64,000 nucleotides of DNA from an uncultured Verrucomicrobiales bacterium (GCA_937916135.1 CALFTQ010000015.1:1-64000); one strand, 5' to 3'; counted from the stretch's first letter, positions 7,999 to 17,545 are shown. The notes: generated by a model from the letters alone, not told the origin. Numbers and translations: made by a program.

Positions 7999-9270
7999 AT
8001 GAAATTAAGTCAATATTTGCAAAATATCAATAAAATATCTGTGGTTAAGCAATTACCTTCGGGCTCTGCTGCTTCTGTTGGTGAATTGTGGGAGAAGTTG
8101 ATTTCTGGGTTGCTTCCTGCAAAGGATGTGCTTTTACAGTGGCATAAAGTCCTGATGGATTATGTGGACAGACCAGATGCCATGTTTGCAATCCGAGGGG
8201 GTAATAGTGCTAAGAAAGATGAATATGAGCGTTTAAGACGTGGTTTTTTGACTCGTACGGATAAAGGCTATTCATTTTTCTACACGGATAATTTCCATGC
8301 GGCCTATTTTTTAAAGATGGCTATGGATGGCTATGTGCCTACGGTGAATGATTTGTTGGGAACATACAATTTGCGGCAATTTCCTTCTCGTTTTGGACGA
8401 GATACAGCAGAAGAACGTGAACTGATGGCTATGCCTCGGGGAAAAGACCCTGGATTTCAAAAGTCGGGGTATAAGCTGTCTCACATCTATAATGTCGGTA
8501 CGGATTACATGGATGGGAACAAGAGTTTGTCTTTGATCGGGGATATTGTGGGAGCATATTATCCGTACGGGGAACGAAATGATTGGAAGTTAGATACTGA
8601 TGCAGAGGGTACGTGTTATATTCGCTCATTAGACGTCCCTGCGTCAGCTCGTCCATACTTGGTGGCTGCTTATCTCAGGTTTGTGCATCCGTTTAATTAT
8701 TTCTTAGTGCCAAAATCAAGTTGTGCAGACAACGATGTTTCTGAAAACCCGATTTTAATCAGTTTTGTTAGAAATAAGATGCAGGAACTGATGGGCGCCG
8801 CATATGATGAGTTCCTCAGCAGGATAATGCCTCCAGCTAATGGCATCAAAGCTCCTTCTGCGGATACACCTCTGCATATTTCATATTCTTTGGGGGGAGT
8901 TGCGGGGAAAGTTTTGCCACACAATCTGCAGCCGGCAAAGGTGTGTGCCAAGGGGGAAATGTCACCCTCTGGTGTGAAAATTGGGGCGTTTGTTCAAACT
9001 GTCGTGCGAGAATTGCTTGCTAGTGGCGCTGTAGAAGAACAAGAAATTGATAGGTTGTTGGATAAAGACTATTGCCAGCAGACTTTTGGTTTGAGCTTTG
9101 CAATGCTTTCTAGACAGAGACTGTACCAGAGTGGGCTTTATCGCAGCTACGCAACCCCCGTGACAATAGGAAAAGTATCGTACTACATAACAAGTCAATG
9201 GTATAAGCGAAGCCTTGTCAAGTTACAAGCCTGGGTTAACCACTATCAACGGAAGGTTAGCCGTGGGTGA
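7999..9270 (+). CDS. Uncharacterised 423-residue protein (AT-rich)
   Basis: Not confidently recognised. The gene is clearly more A+T-rich than the core genes around it and sits inside the direct-repeat-flanked segment, which suggests horizontal acquisition. The protein is soluble. Conserved-looking segments are IRGGNSAKKDEYERLRRGF (about 74-92), GYKLSHIYNVGTDYM (about 157-171) and FVHPFNYFLVPK (about 228-239). The pairing of a Leu-Ser-His-Ile motif with a later NYFLVPK segment is vaguely reminiscent of HNH-type nuclease folds, but I cannot place catalytic residues, so this is only a hint. No signal peptide or membrane span is visible. It is followed after 169 nt by the giant ankyrin gene. Confidence 0.65.
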   Translation: MKLSQYLQNINKISVVKQLPSGSAASVGELWEKLISGLLPAKDVLLQWHKVLMDYVDRPDAMFAIRGGNSAKKDEYERLRRGFLTRTDKGYSFFYTDNFHAAYFLKMAMDGYVPTVNDLLGTYNLRQFPSRFGRDTAEERELMAMPRGKDPGFQKSGYKLSHIYNVGTDYMDGNKSLSLIGDIVGAYYPYGERNDWKLDTDAEGTCYIRSLDVPASARPYLVAAYLRFVHPFNYFLVPKSSCADNDVSENPILISFVRNKMQELMGAAYDEFLSRIMPPANGIKAPSADTPLHISYSLGGVAGKVLPHNLQPAKVCAKGEMSPSGVKIGAFVQTVVRELLASGAVEEQEIDRLLDKDYCQQTFGLSFAMLSRQRLYQSGLYRSYATPVTIGKVSYYITSQWYKRSLVKLQAWVNHYQRKVSRG

Positions 9271-9439
9271 TCCCTGGTGCTGGAATTGGGTGCTATACAA
9301 ATGATGACTCTCCTGAGATTTTGAGGGTAAATGGAAACAGAAAAGATACTTCATCGTTGTGTCTCCGCCTGCGAAAAAAATCACAGACGGGGGTGGGGAG
9401 GGACAATCATTACACAGATAATACAAAAGAAAAACAGAT

Positions 9440-12400
9440 ATGGACAATTTACTAGTTGATATGGAAAAATTGTTGGAAGCTGCTCTAAAAGGTGATACAG
9501 ATGCACTCCGTGAGGCTCTTGCGGCCGGAGCGGATGTGAACGCCGTAGATGAGTTTGGCTGGACAAGTCTGATGTGCGCAGCAATGCAAGGTCAAGCGGA
9601 CTGCGTGAAGCTGTTGCTGGCCGCCGGTGCTGATGTGAATGCGGCTGATAGTCAAGGTTGGACTAGTCTGATGTTGGCTGTCGAGCGGGGAGAATCAGAA
9701 ATTGTGAAACTGCTGCTTGCTGCTGGAGCGAATGTGAATGCGGCTGATAGTAGAGGTCGAACGAGTCTGATGATGGCTGCCGTGCGGGGAGAATCAGAAA
9801 TTGTGAAGATGCTGCTTGCCGCCGGAGCTGATGCAGGAGTTACTGATAAATGGGGAAAGAATTGCCTGATGTATGCAGTGCGATGGGGAAAAGCAGAAAT
9901 CGCGAAATCCTTGCTGGCCGCGGGGGTATCTGCGGCATCGGAAGATAATCGAGGCCGTACGAGTCTGATGTATGCTGCCGAATGGGGAGAATCAGAAATC
10001 GTGAAGCTCCTGCTCACCACCGGGGTAGATGCAGGGAAGCTGGATGATTGCCTGATGCTTGCTGCACGCTGGGGCCATGTGGAGGTTGTTCGTCTCCTGC
10101 TGGAGGCTGGCGCGAATGTGAACGCTGCGACCCAGGAAGGAAAAACAACCCTGATGCTGGCTTCTCAATATGAGCATTACCACTGCGCTCAAGTATTGCT
10201 GGCTGCAGGTGCGGATGTAAATGCTGTTGAGGAAGGAGGGGGTACCTGTTTGATGTATGCTGCATATTACGACTGCGCGGAAATACTGAGCTTGTTGCTG
10301 GCTGCCGGCGCAGATGTGAATGCCAAATCCACAAAAGGCCTGAGCAGCCTGCAGTTTGCTATACGCAATGAGCATTATAATTGCGTGAAATTGCTGCTTG
10401 AGGCTGGGGCGGATATGAGCGACCTGGAAATTGATGCAGGGCATCAGGAGACCGCCGAATCCGATGACGACGATATCGATTCCTGGATCAATCCTGATAT
10501 TGCTGAGCTCCTGCGGTGTTTTGCCTGTAATAATGAGGCAGAGTCCTGCATTGACTTGATAAAGGCAGCTTGTTATGGTTGCCTGGATCGCGTGAAAGCC
10601 TTGCTGTGTGCCGGTGCAGATGTGAACGCAGTCGACTCTTCCGGTTGCACGGCGCTGATACGAGCCGCGTCAAATGGTCAAGTCGAAATTGCAAAGTTGC
10701 TGCTGTCTGCAGGTGCAGATGTTCATGTTACCGACAATGCTGGCGATACCTGCCTGGATAAAGCCCGGCATGCTGGAGAGCAGGAAATGGAGAGTCTGCT
10801 GCAACTTATCGCTCTAGAGACTGAGGTCGAAGCAGACCGCGAACTGATCAATGCGGTTCTGCATGGGCATGCGGAACAAGTGGCCGCTGCGTTTGCCGCC
10901 GGGGCGAATGTTGATGGCTCTATTGGCCGTCAATGTTTGCTGTATGCGGCCTCTGCTGGTTATGCTGACGTAGTGAAGCAGCTGCTGGCTGCCGGGGTGG
11001 ATAAGACTGCTTCGGATGAAGAAGTCGGGACGTGTCTGATGCTTGCGGAGGAAAATGGTCATGCCGAAATTTTGAAATTGCTGTTGGATGCTGGCGCAGA
11101 GTGGTTTTGGGAAGATGACAACGGAACGTGCGCGGAGCATGCCGTTCAGCATGGTAATGCCGCAGCATTGAGAGTATTGCTTCCTGCGGGTGGAGGCCAT
11201 TCTTCGTGTTTATTGGCAATTGTCGATAAATGTGTTCACAATGGCGGCAATATCAAGTGGGAGGATGTCTCATGCCTGGAATTGCTGCTTGATGCTGGTG
11301 TATATGTGGATGTGGCGGATGATGCCGGAGAAACCTGCCTGATGAAGGCGGCCTCCGCAGGTAATGCTGATGTGGTCAAAATGCTGCTGGCTGCCGGTGC
11401 AAACGTGGATGCTGTGGATACTGCCGGCGAATGTAGTCTGATAAAGGCTGAAACCGCTGGACATGCCGAATGCGTGGAAGTGCTTCGTGCTGCCGGTGGA
11501 GTGCAGCAGGCCAACTGGGCGCTACGCAAGGCTGTGAATAAGGATGATGTGAATGCGTTAAAGATTGCGCTGGATGATGGAGCGGATGTGAATGCAGCTG
11601 ATAAATATGGTAGAACGCCGCTGATGCTCGCCGCTTGCCGAGACTCAGCCGAATGCGTGAAGCTGCTGCTTGCCGCCGGCGCGGAGGCGAATGCTGTTGA
11701 CAAATCCGGTGAAAGCAGCCTGATGAAGGCGGCGTATTATGGCTATGCTGACCTTGTGCGCTTACTGCTTGCTGCCGGGGCCGATGTCAATGCTGTAGCG
11801 AAATGCGGACGAACAGCACTGATGCTGGCTGCATACAGGGGCAATGTAGAAGCGGCAGAACTCTTGCTTGCAGCCGGTGCGGATGTTCATGCCGCCGACA
11901 GACAAGGCTATACTTGTGTGATTCATGCAGCAGAATGGGGGAGGGCAGAAATGGTGAAATTCCTGCTGGCTGCCGGCGCGGATGTGCATGCTTCCGATCA
12001 GTTTGGAACTACCAGTCTGATGATTGCCGCCTTCAATGGTTCGGCTGAGTGTGTCAGGATTCTGCTGGCCGCTGGTGCGGATGTGCAGGCTTCCAATCAG
12101 AGTGGAAATACCAGTCTGATGCTTGCCTCCACCGATGGTTCGGCTGAGTGTGTCAAACTGTTGCTTGCTGCCGGGGCTGATGTACATGCGGCCAGCCAGT
12201 ATGGCTGCACCAGCTTGATGAAAGCCTCAGCATATGCGTCTGCGGAAATCGTAAAGATGTTGCTGGCCGCTGGCTCGGATGTGCACGCCGTTGATGAGGA
12301 CTGCGGGACAAGTCTGATGTATGCGGCGGGGTGGAACCATGCGGACAATGTCAGAACGCTGCTTGCCGCTGGAGCTGACGTGAATGCTGCAGACAAGGAG

Positions 12401-14200
12401 GGTGAGACCAGCCTGATGTTGGCGGCAGAACGCGATTTTACGGAGGTTGTAGAGCTGCTGCTGGCCGCCGGTGCCGACGTGAATGCGGTAGATGGCAATG
12501 GGGAGAGCAGCTTGACTCGTGCGAAAAATCGCTGGAGTCACAAGTGCGCTGACTTGTTGCGTGCCGCCGGTGCGATAGAGTCCGAAGATGATGAGGAGGA
12601 GGAAGAGTGTCCGGAGACCGCGGAATTGGATGATGATCCAGGCTTTGTTATTGTTAATGAAGCGGAGAAGCAACCTATCGTTGTTGGCGATGTCAGAGCC
12701 GTTGATGAAAAGGGTAGAACGGAATTGATGCGAGCGGTGGAGATTTACGATGATCAATACTTGGAGAGAGTGGAGGCTCTGCTGGCTGCCGGTGCGGATG
12801 TGAATGCTACTGATTCAGATGGCGAAAGTGTCCTGATGAAAGCAGCTGCAAAATTCAGGTATGATAGCCCCGAATTGATAAAGCTGCTGCTGGAGGCAGG
12901 TGCCGATTTGCTCGCTGTTGACGATTATGGAAATAATAGCTTGATGGCGGCTGTGTCCGCATGTCACAGCAAGGTTGCAAAGGAGCTTCTGCTTGCTGGG
13001 GCGAATGTCAATGCTTGTGATAATAGCGGCAATACCTGCGTGATGAAGGCAGCTCTTCGTCAGCATCCGGAATGCATAAGAGTTCTGCTCGCTGCCGGCG
13101 CAGATGCCGCTGCGGTTGATAAGGAGGGTAATAGTTGCTTAGCGAAGATATTGAATGACGATGAGAACCTTTGGCCCGCGGTTGTGGATGCGCTGATGGA
13201 GTCCGATGCATTCGAGAAAGATTGTTCCTCCGGGCTTGTTCTGGCTGCTTATCGTGGTCACGAGACGCTCGTGAAATCATTGCTGGCCGCCGGCGCTGAT
13301 GTACACGCTGCTGATAAAAACGGTAAAACCAGCCTGATGTATGCGGCAGATAACGGACATGAGGCCTGCGTGAAGTTGTTGCTGACCGCCGGTTCAGATG
13401 TGCACGCCGTAGATAAGGTTGGAAGGATAAGCCTGATGCATGCGGCGTGGTTCGGACATGAGGACTGCGTGAAGCTGTTGCTGGCCGCCGGCTCGGATGT
13501 GCACGCCGTAGATAAGGATGGCTGGACAAGTCTGATGTATGCGGCGAGTTCCGGACATAAGGGCTGCGTGAAGTTGTTGCTGACCGCCGGCGCGGATGCA
13601 CACGCTGCTGATAAAAACGGTAAAACCAGCCTGATGTATGCGGCAGATAACGGACATGAGGACTGCGTGAAGTTGTTGCTGACCGCCGGCGCGGATGTGC
13701 ACGCCGTAGATAAGGTTGGCATGACAAGTCTGATGCACGCGGCGAGTTCCGGACATAAGGGCTGCGTGAAGTTGTTGCTGACCGCCGGCGCGGATGTGCA
13801 CGCCGTTGATAAGTATGGCATGACAAGTCTGATGCATGCGGCGTGGTCCGGACATGAAGGCTGCGTGAAGTTGTTGCTGTCCGCCGGTTCAGATGTGCAC
13901 GCCGTTGATAAGGATGGAAGGATAAGTCTGATGTATGCGGCGCGTTTCGGACATGAGGCCTGCGTGAAGTTGTTGCTGGCCGCCGGCGCGGATGCTCACG
14001 CCGTAGATAAGGTTGGAAGGACAAGTCTGATGGTCGCGGCGCGTTTCGGACATGAGGCCTGCGTGAAGTTGTTGCTGGCCGCCGGCGCGGATGTACAAGC
14101 CCTTGATAAGGATGGAAGGAACGCTCTGATGCTCGCAGACTCTGAAGGTCACCAGGATTGCGTGGAGCTGTTACGAACCGACCAGAGTCACGGGGTATGA
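9440..14200 (+). CDS. Giant ankyrin-repeat protein (1586 residues)
   Basis: An almost pure ankyrin solenoid of roughly forty 33-residue repeats with the consensus DxxGxTSLMxAAxxGxxxCVKLLLAAGADVxA. Two acidic inserts interrupt it: near residues 331-355 (ESDDDDIDSW) and near 1044-1085 (SEDDEEEEECPE). There is no signal peptide, membrane segment or catalytic domain. Repeats in the first two-thirds have diverged. The last nine (residues ~1275-1575) are nearly identical to each other at nucleotide level, showing recent expansion. The leader is A-rich (AAAAGAAAAACAGAT) without a Shine-Dalgarno; a second in-frame ATG lies at residue 8. The protein is probably a large protein-binding scaffold; the partner is unknown. 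It lies within the segment bounded by the 93-bp direct repeats. Confidence 0.92.
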   Translation: MDNLLVDMEKLLEAALKGDTDALREALAAGADVNAVDEFGWTSLMCAAMQGQADCVKLLLAAGADVNAADSQGWTSLMLAVERGESEIVKLLLAAGANVNAADSRGRTSLMMAAVRGESEIVKMLLAAGADAGVTDKWGKNCLMYAVRWGKAEIAKSLLAAGVSAASEDNRGRTSLMYAAEWGESEIVKLLLTTGVDAGKLDDCLMLAARWGHVEVVRLLLEAGANVNAATQEGKTTLMLASQYEHYHCAQVLLAAGADVNAVEEGGGTCLMYAAYYDCAEILSLLLAAGADVNAKSTKGLSSLQFAIRNEHYNCVKLLLEAGADMSDLEIDAGHQETAESDDDDIDSWINPDIAELLRCFACNNEAESCIDLIKAACYGCLDRVKALLCAGADVNAVDSSGCTALIRAASNGQVEIAKLLLSAGADVHVTDNAGDTCLDKARHAGEQEMESLLQLIALETEVEADRELINAVLHGHAEQVAAAFAAGANVDGSIGRQCLLYAASAGYADVVKQLLAAGVDKTASDEEVGTCLMLAEENGHAEILKLLLDAGAEWFWEDDNGTCAEHAVQHGNAAALRVLLPAGGGHSSCLLAIVDKCVHNGGNIKWEDVSCLELLLDAGVYVDVADDAGETCLMKAASAGNADVVKMLLAAGANVDAVDTAGECSLIKAETAGHAECVEVLRAAGGVQQANWALRKAVNKDDVNALKIALDDGADVNAADKYGRTPLMLAACRDSAECVKLLLAAGAEANAVDKSGESSLMKAAYYGYADLVRLLLAAGADVNAVAKCGRTALMLAAYRGNVEAAELLLAAGADVHAADRQGYTCVIHAAEWGRAEMVKFLLAAGADVHASDQFGTTSLMIAAFNGSAECVRILLAAGADVQASNQSGNTSLMLASTDGSAECVKLLLAAGADVHAASQYGCTSLMKASAYASAEIVKMLLAAGSDVHAVDEDCGTSLMYAAGWNHADNVRTLLAAGADVNAADKEGETSLMLAAERDFTEVVELLLAAGADVNAVDGNGESSLTRAKNRWSHKCADLLRAAGAIESEDDEEEEECPETAELDDDPGFVIVNEAEKQPIVVGDVRAVDEKGRTELMRAVEIYDDQYLERVEALLAAGADVNATDSDGESVLMKAAAKFRYDSPELIKLLLEAGADLLAVDDYGNNSLMAAVSACHSKVAKELLLAGANVNACDNSGNTCVMKAALRQHPECIRVLLAAGADAAAVDKEGNSCLAKILNDDENLWPAVVDALMESDAFEKDCSSGLVLAAYRGHETLVKSLLAAGADVHAADKNGKTSLMYAADNGHEACVKLLLTAGSDVHAVDKVGRISLMHAAWFGHEDCVKLLLAAGSDVHAVDKDGWTSLMYAASSGHKGCVKLLLTAGADAHAADKNGKTSLMYAADNGHEDCVKLLLTAGADVHAVDKVGMTSLMHAASSGHKGCVKLLLTAGADVHAVDKYGMTSLMHAAWSGHEGCVKLLLSAGSDVHAVDKDGRISLMYAARFGHEACVKLLLAAGADAHAVDKVGRTSLMVAARFGHEACVKLLLAAGADVQALDKDGRNALMLADSEGHQDCVELLRTDQSHGV
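13264..14166 (+). repeat. Nearly identical 99-bp tandem repeats in the ankyrin gene
   Basis: About nine in-frame 99-bp units sharing long identical stretches around GCCTGCGTGAAGTTGTTGCT. A higher-order duplication is also visible: the segment starting at 13309 recurs at 13606, exactly three units (297 nt) later, with few changes. Confidence 0.85.
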
Positions 14201-14201
14201 T

Positions 14202-14294
14202 GTCAGCATGGTTGCGGCCCCGGTGAGCCGCTTCCTTGATGAACTGGCGGCTTAATTTCCCGCTCCGCCCCACCGCCGGTATCCGGCGGTGGGG
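14202..14294 (+). repeat. Direct repeat, right copy
   Basis: A 93-nt copy of 7738-7831: gene tail, stop codon and GC-rich hairpin (CCACCGCCGG / CCGGCGGTGG). Here it has no gene body in front of it and begins 2 nt after the stop of the giant ankyrin gene. Confidence 0.9.
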
Positions 14295-14354
14295 ACTACG
14301 CAAGGAGCTTGACCTCAGTTGAGGAAAATGGTCGGGGGCTTTGTCGGAGCACGG

Positions 14355-14399
14355 GACTTCAGTCCCGATTAAACGCACTGTGATTTCGGGACTGAAGTC
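14355..14399. repeat. Long hairpin built of GGGACTTCAGTCCC-type arms
   Basis: A 14-nt inverted repeat, GACTTCAGTCCCGA at 14355-14368 and TCGGGACTGAAGTC at 14386-14399, with a 17-nt loop. Each arm is itself partly palindromic. It has no U tract, so it looks more like a REP-type intergenic element than a terminator. Confidence 0.6.
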
Positions 14400-14425
14400 T
14401 CTCCTATGATTATGGTCGAATTTGC

Positions 14426-14454
14426 TTGACTTTACTCGAGCTTTCGGTTAGCCT
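14426..14454 (+). promoter_or_regulatory. Promoter of fabD
   Basis: TTGACT and TAGCCT are separated by 17 nt, about 46 nt upstream of the fabD start. Confidence 0.45.
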
Positions 14455-14500
14455 GACAGCAAAGCAGCAAAGATTGCGCTTCTTTTCTTACCATATCGTT

Positions 14501-15427
14501 ATGAAAGCAGTATTACTTTTCCCCGGTCAGGGTGCCCAGAAAGTGGGCATGGGCAAGGATTTTTATGATGCATACCCCGCCGCCCGCGAGATGATGGACG
14601 CTGCGGATGCTGCGCTGGGCTATTCCCTCACCAAGGTGATGTTTGAAGGCCCGGATGAGGAGCTGACCCGCACCTGCAACTGCCAGCCGGCGCTCTACCT
14701 GCATGGCCTCGCTATCTACAAGGTACTCAGCAGTCTGGTGGATATTGAGCCCGTGGCCGCTGCCGGTCTTTCCCTGGGTGAGTTTACGGCGCACGCCGCT
14801 GCCGGTACCTTCAGCATGGAGGATGGCCTCAAGCTGGTGCAGAAGCGCGGTGCGCTCATGGAGGAAGCCTGCCAGGCGGCGCCCAGCACCATGGCCGCCA
14901 TGATTGGTGGCAGTGATGAAGCCGTGGCCAGGCTGGCAGCTGAGTGCGATATTGACGTGGCGAACTACAACTGCCCCGGGCAGACGGTGGTTTCCGGTTC
15001 GGTGGAGGGTGTGGATAAGGCTGTGGCCGGTGCCAAGGCGGCCGGCATCAAGATTGCCAAGAAGCTCAACGTGGCCGGTGCCTACCACAGCCGTTTCATG
15101 AAGAGCGCCCAGACCGCCCTGCGTCCGGAGCTGGAGTCCACCCCCATGACCACCCCCGCCGTGCCGGTTTACTGCAATTTTGAGGCTCGCCCCGTGACCG
15201 GGCCGGAAGATGTGCGCGCCATGCTGGGCGAGCAGGTCTGCGGTTCTGTGCGCTGGGCAGCCTGCATGCAGGACCTCATCGAGAAGGGCGAGCGTCTCTT
15301 CATCGAGATGGGGCCCGGCACCACGCTCGCCGGCATGATGGGCCGCATCTGCAAGGAGGCCAAAGTTATCTCCATCCAGGATGTCGCCTCGCTCGAAGCC
15401 GCCGTGGCCGAGCTGAAGGCACTCTGA
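14501..15427 (+). CDS. fabD: Malonyl-CoA:ACP transacylase
   Basis: Transfers the malonyl group from CoA to acyl carrier protein, feeding type II fatty acid synthesis in the cytoplasm. The 308-residue length is normal for the family. Oxyanion-hole motif GQGAQ is at residues 9-13; the nucleophile is Ser91 in GLSLGE; Arg116 in KRG binds the malonyl carboxylate; catalytic His196 is in GAYHSRF. The usual GHSxGE has Leu in place of His, as I recall from plant and chlamydial enzymes. I chose ATG 14501 because the upstream extension to 14426 covers the promoter. No other fab gene is adjacent, so it is a single-gene unit with its own terminator. Confidence 0.97.
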   Translation: MKAVLLFPGQGAQKVGMGKDFYDAYPAAREMMDAADAALGYSLTKVMFEGPDEELTRTCNCQPALYLHGLAIYKVLSSLVDIEPVAAAGLSLGEFTAHAAAGTFSMEDGLKLVQKRGALMEEACQAAPSTMAAMIGGSDEAVARLAAECDIDVANYNCPGQTVVSGSVEGVDKAVAGAKAAGIKIAKKLNVAGAYHSRFMKSAQTALRPELESTPMTTPAVPVYCNFEARPVTGPEDVRAMLGEQVCGSVRWAACMQDLIEKGERLFIEMGPGTTLAGMMGRICKEAKVISIQDVASLEAAVAELKAL

Positions 15428-15452
15428 TTTTCCTGCCTTTTTTTCCTCTCAG

Positions 15453-15483
15453 AACGCCCTGCATTTCGCAGGGCGTTTTTTTG
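15453..15483 (+). terminator. Terminator of fabD
   Basis: A 10-bp stem AACGCCCTGC / GCAGGGCGTT with a 5-nt loop, followed by a run of seven or more T. Confidence 0.9.
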
Positions 15484-15506
15484 AAGAAACCGACACGATA
15501 TGTGTC

Positions 15507-15535
15507 TTGACTTGGCGGCTCTGCGGGTGTAATGT
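15507..15535 (+). promoter_or_regulatory. Promoter of sdaA, start codon 6 nt after the -10
   Basis: TTGACT, 17-nt spacer, TAATGT, then GTCGCC and the ATG. Transcription would start at or next to the A of the start codon, so a leaderless mRNA is predicted. Confidence 0.6.
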
Positions 15536-15541
15536 GTCGCC

Positions 15542-16924
15542 ATGTACACCAGCTTTTTCGATGTGTTTTCCATCGGTATCGGTCCGTCGAGTTCGCACAC
15601 CATGGGGCCGATGAGGGCTGCGGCGCGTTTTGCCCGCGAACTTGCTGAGCGCGGCTTGCTGGAGCAGGTGGAGCATGTGCGGGTGTGGCTGTATGGTTCG
15701 CTGGCGCTCACCGGGGTGGGGCACGGCACGCCCGGCGCGGTGGTATACGGTCTGCTGGGGCTGGATGCGGAGAGGATGGAGATGTCTGCCACCTCGGCCA
15801 TTGCTGAACTGGCTACCACAGGCAAGCTGCTTTTGAATGGCGCTCATCCCATCACGTTCAGCGCCATGCGCGATATTGTGCTGCAGAAGGATGTGACCCT
15901 GCCGGAGCATGCCAACGGCATGCGCTGCTGTGCCTATGGGGCAGGGGAGGTGGAGCTTGCGAATGAGGTGTATTTTTCCATCGGCGGCGGTGCTATCCGC
16001 CGCAGTGATGAGATGGAGCAGCTTCCGGAACCGCCGCCACCGGTGCCGTACCCTTTTGATTCCTGTGCGCAGCTGCTGCAGCACTGCAAGCTGGAGAACA
16101 TGACCATCGCCGCCGTGGTGCGCTGCAATGAAATGGCTCTGCCCACCGGCATGGAGCTGCGTATGCGCATCCGCAAGATTTACCAGACCATGGATAAGGC
16201 GATTGAACGCGGGGTGAAGACCATGGGCGTGCTGCCGGGTGGTCTGAAGCTCCCCCGCCGCGCTCCTCGCATTTACCGCCGACTGGCCGAGATGTTCCGC
16301 GACAATACGGAGGATGCCCTCACCATCATCGACTGGATTAACCTGTGGGCCTTCGCCGTTTCTGAGGAGAACGCCGCCGGTGGCCGCGTGGTGACGGCTC
16401 CGACCATGGGCAGCGCCGGTGTACTGCCAGCGGTTCTGCGTTATTATGAACGCTTTGGCCGTAAGGATGCTACGGTAGGTAGAGAGCATGGTATAGAGAT
16501 ATTCCTGCTCACGGCTTCGGCCATCTGCTCGCTGTACCGTGCGAAGGCTTCTATCTCCGGTGCCGAGGTGGGGTGCCAGGGTGAGGTGGGCGTGGCCTGC
16601 TCCATGGCGGCTGCCGGGCTGACCGCCGCTATGGGCGGCACCAATGAGCAGGTGGCCAATGCTGCGGAAATTGCTATGGAGCATAACCTGGGGCTCACCT
16701 GCGACCCGGTCTGCGGGCTGGTGCAGGTGCCCTGCATCGAGCGCAACGCCATCGGTGCCGTGAAAGCGGTGAATGCCGCCCGCCTGGCTCTGCGCGGTGA
16801 TGGTACCCACTTTGTGAGCCTGGACAGCGTGATTGCCACGATGAATGAAACCGGCAGAGCTCTCTCCGCCGGTTATCGTGAAACGGCACTGGCAGGCCTC
16901 GCCACCAATGCGCTGACCTGCTAA
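15542..16924 (+). CDS. sdaA: L-serine ammonia-lyase (iron-sulfur, single chain)
   Basis: Deaminates L-serine to pyruvate and ammonia using a [4Fe-4S] cluster. The 460-residue single-chain form contains the beta domain first ([20 protein letters not shown] near residues 12-31) and then the alpha domain, with the serine-binding and cluster region near the C-terminus ([19 protein letters not shown]). Both halves are intact, so the enzyme should be active. ATG 15542 gives the conserved [12 protein letters not shown] start and is the only start compatible with the promoter just upstream. The gene converges with a MarR-type regulator 9 nt downstream; nothing suggests that regulator controls it. Confidence 0.96.
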   Translation: MYTSFFDVFSIGIGPSSSHTMGPMRAAARFARELAERGLLEQVEHVRVWLYGSLALTGVGHGTPGAVVYGLLGLDAERMEMSATSAIAELATTGKLLLNGAHPITFSAMRDIVLQKDVTLPEHANGMRCCAYGAGEVELANEVYFSIGGGAIRRSDEMEQLPEPPPPVPYPFDSCAQLLQHCKLENMTIAAVVRCNEMALPTGMELRMRIRKIYQTMDKAIERGVKTMGVLPGGLKLPRRAPRIYRRLAEMFRDNTEDALTIIDWINLWAFAVSEENAAGGRVVTAPTMGSAGVLPAVLRYYERFGRKDATVGREHGIEIFLLTASAICSLYRAKASISGAEVGCQGEVGVACSMAAAGLTAAMGGTNEQVANAAEIAMEHNLGLTCDPVCGLVQVPCIERNAIGAVKAVNAARLALRGDGTHFVSLDSVIATMNETGRALSAGYRETALAGLATNALTC

Positions 16925-16933
16925 AGCTGAGGG

Positions 16934-17413
16934 TTAAATCCCTTCGCGCTCCAGCACGGCGGCGTAGAGCTTTTCAATCACTCGCTCGTGGATGCGCAGT
17001 TCCTCCTCCGTCAGGTGGGAGCGCAGCTCCTCGATAGCGGCTGTCTGTGCCTTGTCGATGGCGGCTGTTGGCGCCATGAAGGATTTGGCGATGGTGACCA
17101 GCACGGCGCGGCGGTCTGTGGGGCTCTGGTGGCGCTCCACCAGCCCCTGGCCCATCAGGCTGTCTATCATGTGCGATGCGGCAGAGGGCGACATGCCCAC
17201 GCGCTCTGCCAGCTGGCTCATCGGTACGCCTTCCGGGTGGACCATGGTGTAGCGCCGTATGTTGGCCAGCACGGCACATTGGCGCACACTCAGTCTTGCC
17301 AGTTTCTTGCGCACGGAATCTGTCATCGCGACCACGCCGGCACGGTTGATGTGGTCGGTGATAGCGCGCATTTTGTCAATCAACGGAATGGTGTCTTCCC
17401 GAGTGTTCAGCAT
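16934..17413 (-). CDS. MarR-family transcriptional regulator
   Basis: A 159-residue winged-helix DNA-binding protein. The core spans residues ~43-113: LSVRQCAVLANIRRY, then helix-turn-helix MSQLAERVGMSPSAASHMIDSLMGQGLVERH and the wing SPTDRRAVLVTI, with the typical D-x-R-R of the family. N- and C-terminal helices provide dimerisation. It is convergent with sdaA and divergent from the small AP2-like gene at 17546. MarR proteins often repress themselves and a divergent gene, and the shared AT-rich intergenic region (17414-17545) would allow this, but no operator is proven. Ligand unknown. Confidence 0.9.
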   Translation of the reverse strand: MLNTREDTIPLIDKMRAITDHINRAGVVAMTDSVRKKLARLSVRQCAVLANIRRYTMVHPEGVPMSQLAERVGMSPSAASHMIDSLMGQGLVERHQSPTDRRAVLVTIAKSFMAPTAAIDKAQTAAIEELRSHLTEEELRIHERVIEKLYAAVLEREGI

Positions 17414-17419
17414 ACGTTC

Positions 17420-17450
17420 CTATTATGCACATTATTTGAATGCTTGTCAA
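17420..17450 (-). promoter_or_regulatory. Promoter of the marR-type gene
   Basis: TTGACA with CATAAT 17 nt away, or TAATAG 19 nt away, on the minus strand. Only 6-8 nt separate the -10 from the ATG, so the transcript is short-leadered or leaderless. Confidence 0.5.
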
Positions 17451-17500
17451 CAAAAATGGTCATTGAAAACTGAAAACTTTGAAGGATTCAAATAAAAATC

Positions 17501-17529
17501 TTGACCAAAGCCCGGCAGGGTGTTAGAAT
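17501..17529 (+). promoter_or_regulatory. Promoter of the AP2-like small gene
   Basis: TTGACC, 17-nt spacer, TAGAAT, with the ATG 17 nt further on. A near-consensus promoter. Confidence 0.7.
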
Positions 17530-17545
17530 CCGCTCACACTAATCT

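Noticed and set aside
13264..14166. CRISPR-like regular repeats
   Set aside because: The 99-bp period is the ankyrin unit in frame, with no unique spacers and no cas genes.
13008..14378. 456-codon minus-strand frame rich in Arg, Ser and Pro
   Set aside because: Antisense to the ankyrin repeats; its repetitiveness mirrors the 99-bp units.
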